Shown here piece by piece: positions 1-8,488 of a stretch of 9,245 bases of DNA (position 1 is the stretch's first letter; each line of letters begins with the position of its first letter). The DNA comes from UBA7803 sp041690675. Its GTDB lineage: Bacteria; Pseudomonadota; Gammaproteobacteria; Pseudomonadales; Azotimanducaceae. A program made the position numbers and the translations under genes. The notes under the pieces are model-generated. The model was not told where the DNA came from and made no database searches. It saw only the letters and a program-made list of their open reading frames with translations. The DNA lies in NCBI GenBank assembly GCA_041690675.1, contig JAWLGU010000125.1, positions 1 through 9,245 of the forward strand. Direction: 5' to 3'.

Positions 1-1
1 G

Positions 2-82
2 GCCGACGACGTGCGGGTGGCGGTGCGCCGCGCGCGCTGGGGTGACGACAGCGGTGTACGGGGGGCCGCCCGCCTTTGGTGA
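2..82 (+). CDS. ROK-family sugar kinase (fructokinase/glucokinase-like), C-terminal end only
   Basis: An open frame enters from the left edge and stops at TGA 80-82, giving 26 residues that end GDDSGVRGAARLW. This closing block (small residues, SGVRGAA, then a hydrophobic-aromatic end) resembles the C-terminus of ROK-family kinases such as fructokinase Mak and N-acetylglucosamine kinase NagK, which phosphorylate free sugars with ATP. Nothing of the catalytic part is visible, so the substrate cannot be named. The stop lies 49 bases before aceE on the same strand, so the two could share a transcript. The family call rests on a short tail and is only moderately safe; the reading frame and stop are seen directly. 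Confidence 0.6.
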   Translation, partial: ADDVRVAVRRARWGDDSGVRGAARLW

Positions 83-131
83 GGGCGTTCCGGGTGGAGC
101 GCGCTCGAGCAACGAAACGAGCTGAGGTGCC

Positions 132-2793
<2,662 letters not shown>

Positions 2794-2795
<2 letters not shown>

Positions 2796-2798
2796 GGT
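2794..2798 (+). promoter_or_regulatory. aceF ribosome binding site overlapping the aceE stop codon
   Basis: GAGGT overlaps the TGA stop of aceE and sits 4 bases before the GTG at 2803. This supports the GTG start (the protein then begins MAQEIRIPDIGD, as expected for a lipoyl domain) and suggests translational coupling that keeps E1 and E2 synthesis in step. Confidence 0.7.
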
Positions 2799-2802
2799 AG
2801 AC

Positions 2803-4479
2803 GTGGCCCAGGAAATACGGATTCCGGACATCGGCGACGCCGACAACGTGGAGGTGGTGGAGATCCTGGTCGCGGCAGGCGATGAGGTGGGCGAGGACGA
2901 TCCCGTCGTGGTCATCGAGTCCGACAAGGCCTCCATGGAGGTGCCGGCCGGCGTGAGCGGCACCATCGACGCCATCACGGTCTCGGTGGGGGATCAGGTC
3001 TCCGAAGGCCAGGTCATCGCCCGGCTGAAGAACGGCGCCGATGCCGAGCCGGCGGCAGAGCCGGAGGCTGCGGCCGAACCGGAGCCCGAGCCTGCGCCGG
3101 AGTCAAAGCCTGCGCCGGAGTCAAAGCCTGGGCCGGAATCAAAGCCGGCGCCCGAGCCGGCGGCCCCGGCTGCCGGGGCCGGTCCGCGCCGGGTGGAGGT
3201 GCGGGTCCCGGACATCGGCGAGGCGGAGAACGTCGAGGTCATCGAGGTGTCGGTGAAAGCCGGCGACCATGTTGCCGAGAACGATGTGCTGGTGGTGGTG
3301 GAATCCGACAAGGCCTCCATGGAGATTCCGTCCACCCACGCAGGCACGGTGGCGGAGGTGCATGTCGAGGTGGGCACCCGGGTGGAGGCGGGCACGCTGA
3401 TCGCCACCATCGAGACCGAGCAGGCGGCGCAGGAAGCCCGGCCGGCGCCGGCCGAGGCACCTGCCAAGCCCGCAGCCGAAGAGCCGGAGAAGGTTGCCGC
3501 GGCGGAAGCGGCCGCACCGGCCCCCGCACCCGAACCGGCCCCGGCCGCGCCCACCGAGGCGCGGGCGGAGGTGCCTTCCGCCGGCGCCAACGTCTATGCA
3601 GGGCCGTCGGTGCGGCGGCTGGCCCGGGAACTGGGGGTGAACCTCACCGAGGTTCAGGGCACCGGCAACCGGGGTCGCATCGTCAAGGACGACGTGAAGG
3701 CCCACGTCAAGGAACGCATGACCGGCGGCGCTGTGGCCGGCGCGGCCTGGCCCAGCCTCCCGGAGGTGGACTTCAGCCGGTTCGGCGAGATCGAAGAGCA
3801 GCCGCTGTCGCGGATTCGCGCGCGCGGCGCAGAGAACCTGCACCGGAGCTGGGTCAACCTGCCCCACGTGACTCAGCACGACGAGGTGGATGTCACCGAC
3901 CTGGAGGAATTCCGCGGCAGCCTGAAGGCGGAAGCCGAGGCGCGGGGGGTGAAGGTCACGCCGCTGGCCTTCATCATCAAAGCCTGCTGCCAGGTGCTCA
4001 AGGAGTTTCCCACGTTCAACGCCTCCCTGGACCCGCAGGCGAAAACCCTCATCCTCAAACGCTACTACCACATCGGTGTGGCGGTGGACACGCCGGAGGG
4101 TCTGGTGGTGCCGGTGATCCGCGATGCGGACAAGTTGGGCATCTTCGAGCTCTCGCAGGCGGTGGCGGAGCTGGCCGCGAAGGCCCGGGACAAGAAGCTC
4201 GCGCCCGCCGACCTGCAGGGCGGCAGCTTCAGCGTCTCGAGCCTGGGCCCCATCGGCGGCACCGGATTCACCCCCATCATCAACGCGCCGGAGGTGGCCA
4301 TTCTCGGGGTGAGCCGTGTTACGGTGCGGCCGGTTTGGGACGGCGAGGCCTTCGTGCCCCGCAAGATGCTGCCGCTGTCGCTATCCTACGACCACCGGGC
4401 CATCAACGGCGCCGAGGGCGGGCGGTTCGTCGTGCGGCTGGGCGAAATCCTGAGCGATATCCGGCGCCTCGCCCTCTGA
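2803..4479 (+). CDS. aceF: Pyruvate dehydrogenase E2, dihydrolipoamide acetyltransferase with two lipoyl domains
   Basis: E2 forms the core of the pyruvate dehydrogenase complex and moves the acetyl group from its swinging lipoyl arms to CoA. The 558-residue product starts at GTG. Lipoyl domain 1 covers about residues 3-76 with lipoyl-lysine Lys42 (DKASMEVP). Lipoyl domain 2 covers about 128-203 with Lys170 (DKASMEIP). Both are followed by Ala/Pro/Glu-rich flexible linkers. A peripheral subunit-binding domain lies at about 264-302 (GPSVRRLARELGV, then GTGNRGRIVKDDV), and the acetyltransferase domain fills about 325-558. The active-site signature is SYDHRAINGAEGGRF with His531; the Asp of E. 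coli HxxxD is Asn535 here. E. coli AceF has three lipoyl domains and many other bacteria have one or two, so two is unremarkable. It is co-transcribed with aceE. No E3 (lpd) follows: the next gene is convergent and its stop is only 4 bases away. Confidence 0.97.
   Translation: MAQEIRIPDIGDADNVEVVEILVAAGDEVGEDDPVVVIESDKASMEVPAGVSGTIDAITVSVGDQVSEGQVIARLKNGADAEPAAEPEAAAEPEPEPAPESKPAPESKPGPESKPAPEPAAPAAGAGPRRVEVRVPDIGEAENVEVIEVSVKAGDHVAENDVLVVVESDKASMEIPSTHAGTVAEVHVEVGTRVEAGTLIATIETEQAAQEARPAPAEAPAKPAAEEPEKVAAAEAAAPAPAPEPAPAAPTEARAEVPSAGANVYAGPSVRRLARELGVNLTEVQGTGNRGRIVKDDVKAHVKERMTGGAVAGAAWPSLPEVDFSRFGEIEEQPLSRIRARGAENLHRSWVNLPHVTQHDEVDVTDLEEFRGSLKAEAEARGVKVTPLAFIIKACCQVLKEFPTFNASLDPQAKTLILKRYYHIGVAVDTPEGLVVPVIRDADKLGIFELSQAVAELAAKARDKKLAPADLQGGSFSVSSLGPIGGTGFTPIINAPEVAILGVSRVTVRPVWDGEAFVPRKMLPLSLSYDHRAINGAEGGRFVVRLGEILSDIRRLAL
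3091..3144 (+). repeat. Three tandem 18-bp repeats in the first AceF linker
   Basis: The unit CCTGCGCCGGAGTCAAAG occurs at 3091-3108 and again, identical, at 3109-3126. A third copy at 3127-3144 differs at two positions. The repeats are in frame and encode a P-A/G-P-E-S-K series between the two lipoyl domains. Such Pro/Ala/charged linkers give lipoyl arms their mobility, and in-frame slippage at the repeat would change linker length without breaking the gene. Confidence 0.85.
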
Positions 4480-4483
4480 TCAA

Positions 4484-5035
4484 TCAGACGCCGCGCCACT
4501 GCGGCTCGTCGTGCCCGGCGTTGCACGCCCGCGCCAGCACGAAGAACAGATCGCTCAGCCGGTTCAGGTACTGAGCACAAGGAGCGGCGTCGTCGCCGGG
4601 GTCATCGGCCGCTGCCGGATCCACCAGAGCCCACACCGTTCGCTCGGCGCGCCGGCACACCGCGCGGCAGACGTGGGCCGCCGCGGCGGCCCGGGTACCT
4701 CCCGGGAGCACGAACTCGGTCAGCGGCGGCAGCGTGGCGTTCAGCTCCGCAACGGCCCGCTCCAGCCCATCCATGACGGGCGGCGGGGTTCGACCCCTGG
4801 TGGCGAGATTGGCGCCAAGATCGAACAGCTCCTGCTGCACCTGCTGACACAAGCCGGCGTACGGGCTGTCCGGCGGCAGCTCGGTGACGAGCACGCCCAC
4901 GAAGCTGTTCAGCTCGTCCACGGTGCCGATGGCGTCGAGCGCAGGTTCGGTCTTGGCGAGTCGGGTGCCGTCGGCCAGCGAGGTGCGGCCGGTATCGCCG
5001 GTGCGGGTGGTGACGCGGGTGATGCGGTGCTTCAT
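4484..5035 (-). CDS. Cob(I)alamin adenosyltransferase, PduO type
   Basis: This 183-residue protein belongs to the PduO/ACA family of corrinoid adenosyltransferases, which move the adenosyl group of ATP to cob(I)alamin to make coenzyme B12. The N-terminal ATP-binding motif TRTGDTGRTSL is at residues 10-20, followed by GTVDELNSFVG. Further on come FVLPGG, the helix CRAVCRRAERTVW and the C-terminal signature YLNRLSDLFFVLAR, ending in EPQW. Length and motif order are typical of a single-domain enzyme. The ATG at 5035 overlaps the stop of the upstream response regulator in an ATGA arrangement and has no strong Shine-Dalgarno of its own, so translation is probably coupled. No B12-dependent enzyme or other cobalamin gene is in the window. 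Cobalamin salvage is the likely role; a dedicated partner enzyme cannot be named. Confidence 0.93.
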   Translation of the reverse strand: MKHRITRVTTRTGDTGRTSLADGTRLAKTEPALDAIGTVDELNSFVGVLVTELPPDSPYAGLCQQVQQELFDLGANLATRGRTPPPVMDGLERAVAELNATLPPLTEFVLPGGTRAAAAAHVCRAVCRRAERTVWALVDPAAADDPGDDAAPCAQYLNRLSDLFFVLARACNAGHDEPQWRGV

Positions 5036-6018
5036 GAGGCGGTCGATTCGGACAGCTCCCGGGCGTCATAGGCTTGCACCGTGATCAACCCGGTGTCAAA
5101 GGAGCGGGTCAATCCCTGATAGGCGTGGTGCATGAACTGCTTGGCGGCCGGGAATCCCGTGGACGCGTCGGCGGCGGAGATGGAGACGCCCACCACCACC
5201 GGGATGTAGCCTTCGCTGGTCTTGAAGGCGTGCATGTACAGATTGTCGAAGATGCGGCGAAAACTGGATGAGGTGCACACGTCCAGGCTCGGCTGCAGGG
5301 TGATCACCGCGAACATGCTGGGCTCCGGGCGGGTGACCAGGTCGAGGGGACGCACGAGCTGACGCAGCTTCGCGCCGATGCCGGACATGAGCTCGTCCAC
5401 CACGACCGGATCGTACTGCTCGCGGATGACCTGCAGGTTGCTGATGCCCACCAGCAGCAGGCAGGCCGCACCGCCGCGAGCGTCTGCCTGGCGGGTGGCG
5501 TCGGAGATTCGCTCCAGGGTGAACTTCAGGTTGCCGAGGCCGGTCACCGGATCCACCAGGTCGGTGGTGTGCAGCTCCTTCAGCTTCTTGCGCAGCAGTC
5601 GGTTGGCACGCAACAGCTCGTTGTGCCGGGCCGCCAGCCGCCGCGCGGCCACCACCCGGGGCAGAAGCTGCGCCCGCAGATTCGCCTTGTTGAGAAAGTC
5701 GTCCACCCCCACCTCGAAAGCCCGCTCCATGGCCTCGAAGTCGTCCCGGGCCGTGAGCAGCATGACGTAGGTGAAGTGCTCGGCGCTCTCGTCCAGCCGC
5801 TTCACCCGGCGGGTGAGCTCCAGCCCGTCGATGGAAGGCATCATCCAGTCGGCGATGAGGATCTGCGCGGGCCGCTTTTCCAGCGAGCGGAGCGCCTGAA
5901 GCGGGTTGTTGGTGAAGCGAACGTTCTGGAATCCCCCGCCGCGCAGCGCCTTGGCGATGATGGTGCTCGAGAACTTGGCGTCGTCCACCACCAGGATTGG
6001 AATGTCGTCGTGCGCCAT
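5032..6018 (-). CDS. Response regulator: receiver domain plus degenerate GGDEF domain
   Basis: From the ATG at 6018 the product is 328 residues. Residues 1-120 are a CheY-like receiver with acidic pair Asp12/Asp13 (LVVDD), phospho-acceptor Asp57 (IADWMMPSIDG), Thr89 (LLTAR) and Lys111 (LNKA), so phosphorylation looks intact. Residues about 120-152 are a Leu/Arg-rich helix of coiled-coil type. A GGDEF-like domain opens at DPVTGLGNLKF (156-166). The active loop R-x-GGDEF is RPEPSMF (230-236), so both Gly, the Asp and the Glu are gone, and the early metal-binding Asp region reads LLLVGISNL. The domain should therefore not make c-di-GMP; it may bind a ligand or partner instead. A GTG at 6060 is an alternative start but adds residues outside the receiver fold. 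A GGGAGG stands about 15 bases before the ATG, rather far. No cognate kinase is in the window. The stop overlaps the adenosyltransferase start. Confidence 0.88.
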   Translation of the reverse strand: MAHDDIPILVVDDAKFSSTIIAKALRGGGFQNVRFTNNPLQALRSLEKRPAQILIADWMMPSIDGLELTRRVKRLDESAEHFTYVMLLTARDDFEAMERAFEVGVDDFLNKANLRAQLLPRVVAARRLAARHNELLRANRLLRKKLKELHTTDLVDPVTGLGNLKFTLERISDATRQADARGGAACLLLVGISNLQVIREQYDPVVVDELMSGIGAKLRQLVRPLDLVTRPEPSMFAVITLQPSLDVCTSSSFRRIFDNLYMHAFKTSEGYIPVVVGVSISAADASTGFPAAKQFMHHAYQGLTRSFDTGLITVQAYDARELSESTAS

Positions 6019-6035
6019 GTAAGTTAACGAGGTCC

Positions 6036-6104
6036 TCCCGGAACTGGCCGAGTCTAGCACGTGTTCCGGGATTTAATCTGACCTGTGACACGCTTTCCGG
6101 GAAC
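6036..6104. promoter_or_regulatory. Three TTCCGGGA motif copies in the divergent promoter region
   Basis: The 99-base gap between the response regulator start and yajQ holds three copies of TTCCGGGA. One is in reverse orientation (TCCCGGAAC, 6036-6044), one forward (GTTCCGGGA, 6063-6071), and the third sits inside a near-palindrome (TTTCCGGGAAC, 6094-6104). Copies 1 and 2 form a 9-bp inverted repeat with an 18-base spacer. A -10-like TTTAAT lies at 6072-6077, but I find no convincing -35. The arrangement resembles operator sites for a regulator shared by the two divergent genes; that is inference. Copy 1 also overlaps the possible Shine-Dalgarno of the regulator gene. Confidence 0.45.
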
Positions 6105-6105
6105 C

Positions 6106-6110
6106 AGGAG
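6106..6110 (+). promoter_or_regulatory. yajQ ribosome binding site
   Basis: AGGAG lies 7 bases before the ATG at 6118. It decides the start: the longer frame from 6085 would place this site inside the gene, whereas starting at 6118 gives the family's conserved MPSFDVVSEVD N-terminus. Confidence 0.8.
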
Positions 6111-6117
6111 ACCCATC

Positions 6118-6600
6118 ATGCCGTCGTTCGACGTGGTGTCCGAGGTGGACATGCAGGAGGTGCGCAACGCCGTGGATCAGGCGTCGCGGGAGCTTTCCAC
6201 CCGCTTCGATTTCAAGAGCGTCGACGCGGGTTTCGAGCTGGCCGACGAGCAGATCCGGCTGCACGCCCAGGAAGAGTTTCAGCTCGAGCAGATGGTCGCC
6301 ATCCTCAAAGACAAGCTCATCCGCCGGAACGTGGACGTGCGCGCGCTGGACCCCGGCAAGGTGGAAGCCGCCGGCAAGCAGAAGCGCCAGAGCTTCGGCC
6401 TCAAGCAGGGCATCGGCCGGGACGATGCCAAGACCATCGTCAAGCTCATCAAGGACTCGAAGCTCAAGGTGCAGTCCCAGGTTCAGGGGGACCAGGTGCG
6501 GGTCACGGGCAAGAAGCGCGACGATCTGCAGGAGGTGATGGCGTTGCTCAAGAAGGCGGAGCTCGACGTCCCCGTCAACTTCAAGAACCTGCGCGACTGA
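6118..6600 (+). CDS. yajQ: YajQ-family (UPF0234) nucleotide-binding protein
   Basis: The 160-residue product begins MPSFDVVSEVD and contains STRFDFK, KQKRQSFGLKQGIGRDDAK and a closing DVPVNFKNLRD. These are hallmarks of YajQ, which is about 163 residues in E. coli, so the gene is full length. Known members are small cytoplasmic proteins with two ferredoxin-like domains that bind nucleotides. Members in Xanthomonas and Pseudomonas have been reported to bind cyclic di-GMP and act with transcription factors. Whether this one does cannot be read from the sequence. It is transcribed away from the degenerate GGDEF response regulator and converges on ampG, overlapping the last 20 bases of that gene. 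No U-tailed terminator is seen at its end. Confidence 0.95.
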   Translation: MPSFDVVSEVDMQEVRNAVDQASRELSTRFDFKSVDAGFELADEQIRLHAQEEFQLEQMVAILKDKLIRRNVDVRALDPGKVEAAGKQKRQSFGLKQGIGRDDAKTIVKLIKDSKLKVQSQVQGDQVRVTGKKRDDLQEVMALLKKAELDVPVNFKNLRD

Positions 6601-8056
6601 CACCGGTGGACGCCGCCGCGGCGGCCGGCGCCGTGGCGGGAGCGACGTCGTCCGCATCGTCCAGCGCCGGCCCGCGCCGCATGAGGTAGATCACCAGGGC
6701 CATGGCGGGCAGGCCGATGGCGCAGGAGTAGACGAAGAACAGCGGGTAGCCCACCGCATCCACCACGGCCCCCGCCGCGCCGCCGATCACCTTCCCCGGC
6801 AGGGTCATCAGCGAGCTGAACAGCGCGTACTGGGTGGCTGTGTAGGCAGTGTTGGTGAGCCCGGAGAGGTAGGCGATGAAGGCCGAGATGGCCACGCCGC
6901 CGGCCAGGTTGTCGGCGCTGATGGTGACCACCAGCATCCACAGCTCCGGTCCCAGCAGCGCCAGGGCGGCGAACAGCAGGTTGGTGACCGCGGCCAGCAC
7001 CGCACCGGCCAGCAGCACCCGCATCACCCCTGTGCGCGGCACCAGCACGCCGCCCAGGGCGCCGCCGAGGACGGTCATGGCCACCCCGTAGATGCCACTG
7101 ACGTTGGCGATCTCCGCCTTGGTGAAGCCCAGGTCCAGATAGAAAGGGTTGGCCATGACTCCCATGGTGATGTCCGTGACCCGGTACAGGCCGATGAACG
7201 CGAGGATCACCAGCGCGAGGCGGCCGTTGCGCGCGAAGAAGTCCACGAACGGGCAGACCACGGCACCGATGAGCCAGCCGAGGGCATGGCGCAGGGGGCC
7301 GGGCAGGTGGGCGTTGCGGGTCATGAACGCCTGCACCCGGGATTCCAGGAACACCGTCTGGCGCGGCACGCCGGATTTCGGCTCCCGGCTCGCCAGCACC
7401 GCGATCATGCCCACGCCGGTCAGCGCCGCCATGCAGACGTAGACGCCGGTCCAGGAAAGATAGGTGGCGATGTGCAGGGCCCCCGCGCCGGCCACCAGCA
7501 GGGCGATCCGGTAGCCGAAGACGTAGGTGGCGGCCATGGCTGCCTGCCGCTCGGGCGGTGCCGCCTCGATGCGCCAGGCGTCGATGGCGATGTCCTGGGT
7601 GGCGGCGCCGAACGCCACCAGCACGGCGAACACGGCCATCCGGCCGAGGTCCGCCGCGGGGTCCGTGTGGGCCATGCCCAGGAGCCCTGCGGCGATGGTG
7701 AGCTGGGCAAGCAGTATCCAGCCGCGGCGCCGGCCCAGCAGGCGGTGCAGCAGCGGCAGCTCCAGCCGGTCCACCACCGGTGACCACAGCACCTTGATGG
7801 AATAGGTGATGCCCACCCAGCTGAACAGACCGATAGCCGTGCGCGAGGTGCCGGCCTCGGTGAGCCAGGCCGACAGGGTGGAGAACACCAGCAGAAACGG
7901 CAACCCGGCGGAGAAGCCGAGGCAGAGCATGGCGGCGATGCGTGGGCTGGCGTACACGCGCCAGGCCTCGCGCCAGCTGCGGTCGCCGTCCGCGCCGTCG
8001 TCGGACGCCGCTATGGAGGGGTTCCTGACTGGGTCGTTGGCTGGGCGTTCGGTCAT
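6581..8056 (-). CDS. ampG: AmpG-like muropeptide permease (MFS)
   Basis: This 491-residue membrane protein matches AmpG of the major facilitator superfamily, which imports GlcNAc-1,6-anhydroMurNAc peptides from the periplasm for cell-wall recycling and, in some species, beta-lactamase induction. After a hydrophilic leader of about 35 residues, the first membrane segment reads LCLGFSAGLPFLLVFSTLSAW, broken here into the AmpG hallmarks GFSAGLP and STLSAWL. It continues with KVLWSPVVDRL, GRRRGW after the second pair of segments, and QDIAIDAWRIE. Many hydrophobic stretches follow to about residue 465. The tail is Ala/Asp-rich (ADDVAPATAPAAAAAS), probably cytosolic and not conserved. The ATG lies 18 bases after the stop of the alkyltransferase-like gene, suggesting one operon; its Shine-Dalgarno is weak. 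The 3' end overlaps yajQ tail-to-tail. No ampC, ampD or ampR is present, so a link to resistance is not implied. Confidence 0.93.
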   Translation of the reverse strand: MTERPANDPVRNPSIAASDDGADGDRSWREAWRVYASPRIAAMLCLGFSAGLPFLLVFSTLSAWLTEAGTSRTAIGLFSWVGITYSIKVLWSPVVDRLELPLLHRLLGRRRGWILLAQLTIAAGLLGMAHTDPAADLGRMAVFAVLVAFGAATQDIAIDAWRIEAAPPERQAAMAATYVFGYRIALLVAGAGALHIATYLSWTGVYVCMAALTGVGMIAVLASREPKSGVPRQTVFLESRVQAFMTRNAHLPGPLRHALGWLIGAVVCPFVDFFARNGRLALVILAFIGLYRVTDITMGVMANPFYLDLGFTKAEIANVSGIYGVAMTVLGGALGGVLVPRTGVMRVLLAGAVLAAVTNLLFAALALLGPELWMLVVTISADNLAGGVAISAFIAYLSGLTNTAYTATQYALFSSLMTLPGKVIGGAAGAVVDAVGYPLFFVYSCAIGLPAMALVIYLMRRGPALDDADDVAPATAPAAAAASTGVSRAGS

Positions 8057-8074
8057 CCGCGCAGTGTACGCCAG

Positions 8075-8488
8075 TCAGGGTTGCCACAGATGCACGCGGG
8101 CCACCCGTGGGCCGACGAAGGTCACCCCTTCCCGCTCCAGGCGGCGCCGCTGCTCGCGCATGGCGCGGTCGTCCCGGAGCGAGATCCTGAGGCTCGCGTT
8201 CAGCACCCGGTGCCAGGGCAGCCGGCTGCCGGCGGGCAGGCGGCTCAAGGTGCGGCCCACGTAGCGGGCGTGGCTCGGCATGCCCGCGAGCCGCGCGATC
8301 TGTCCGTAGGTGGCCACCCGGCCCCGGGGGATGGCCGCCACCGTCTGCCAGATGCGCGCCTCCGGCCCCAGGGGTTCCTCTGGCGCCGGCGTTTGACTTG
8401 CGCGTGCCGACCTCGCAGATTGGGCGGCCCGCCGCAACGAGGCCCCGGCTATGCGTTTCTGGCCGTTGGTTCTGTTTCTCGCCCCCAT
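8075..8488 (-). CDS. Alkyltransferase-like (ATL) DNA repair protein, MGMT family with Trp for Cys
   Basis: The conserved domain starts near residue 45 with ARIWQTVAAIPRGRVATYGQIA, shortened here to its hallmarks IPRGRVATYG and the arginine-finger region HARYVGR. It then has LPWHRV, where O6-alkylguanine-DNA alkyltransferases have PCHRV; Trp92 occupies the methyl-accepting Cys site. ATL proteins (E. coli YbaZ, fission yeast Atl1) bind O6-alkylguanine and flag it for nucleotide excision repair without removing the alkyl group. The length of 137 residues assumes the only in-frame ATG, at 8488, which would overlap the divergent fxsA start at 8451. A TTG at 8437 is an alternative that gives 120 residues and removes the overlap. 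The first 40 residues are Arg/Ala-rich and not conserved, so the start is uncertain. It is followed 18 bases later by ampG. Confidence 0.88.
   Translation of the reverse strand: MGARNRTNGQKRIAGASLRRAAQSARSARASQTPAPEEPLGPEARIWQTVAAIPRGRVATYGQIARLAGMPSHARYVGRTLSRLPAGSRLPWHRVLNASLRISLRDDRAMREQRRRLEREGVTFVGPRVARVHLWQP
8393..8421 (+). promoter_or_regulatory. Possible fxsA promoter (weak)
   Basis: TTGACT at 8393-8398 matches five of six bases of a sigma-70 -35 box. The sequence 17 bases on, CAGATT at 8416-8421, is a poor -10 (three of six). It lies at the right distance from fxsA, but inside the N-terminal coding region of the divergent gene. The call rests on the -35 box alone. Confidence 0.25.

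Noticed and set aside
83..131. A dedicated aceE promoter in the 49-base gap
   Set aside because: The gap is GC-rich and I find no acceptable -35/-10 pair; only GCTCGAGC and the ribosome site stand out, so the promoter may lie upstream of the window or in the preceding gene.
3091..3144. Tandem repeats as a CRISPR array or mobile-element trace
   Set aside because: The units are contiguous, in frame and encode the flexible E2 linker; there are no spacers or target-site duplications.
3139..4071. Minus-strand open frame of 310 codons opposite aceF
   Set aside because: Antisense to the conserved E2 domains; composition mirrors the aceF codons and shows no domain.
4475..4488. TCTGAT-CA-ATCAGA dyad between aceF and the adenosyltransferase as a bidirectional terminator
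   Set aside because: The loop would be two bases, the stem is only six weak pairs, and no U-tract flanks it.
4511..5071. Plus-strand open frame opposite the adenosyltransferase
   Set aside because: The minus-strand frame carries all PduO motifs; the plus-strand translation has none.
6612..6625. Perfect 14-base palindrome GCCGCCGCGGCGGC after yajQ as a terminator
   Set aside because: No U-tract follows on either strand, it lies within the ampG coding tail, and such palindromes arise easily from GCC/GGC runs.
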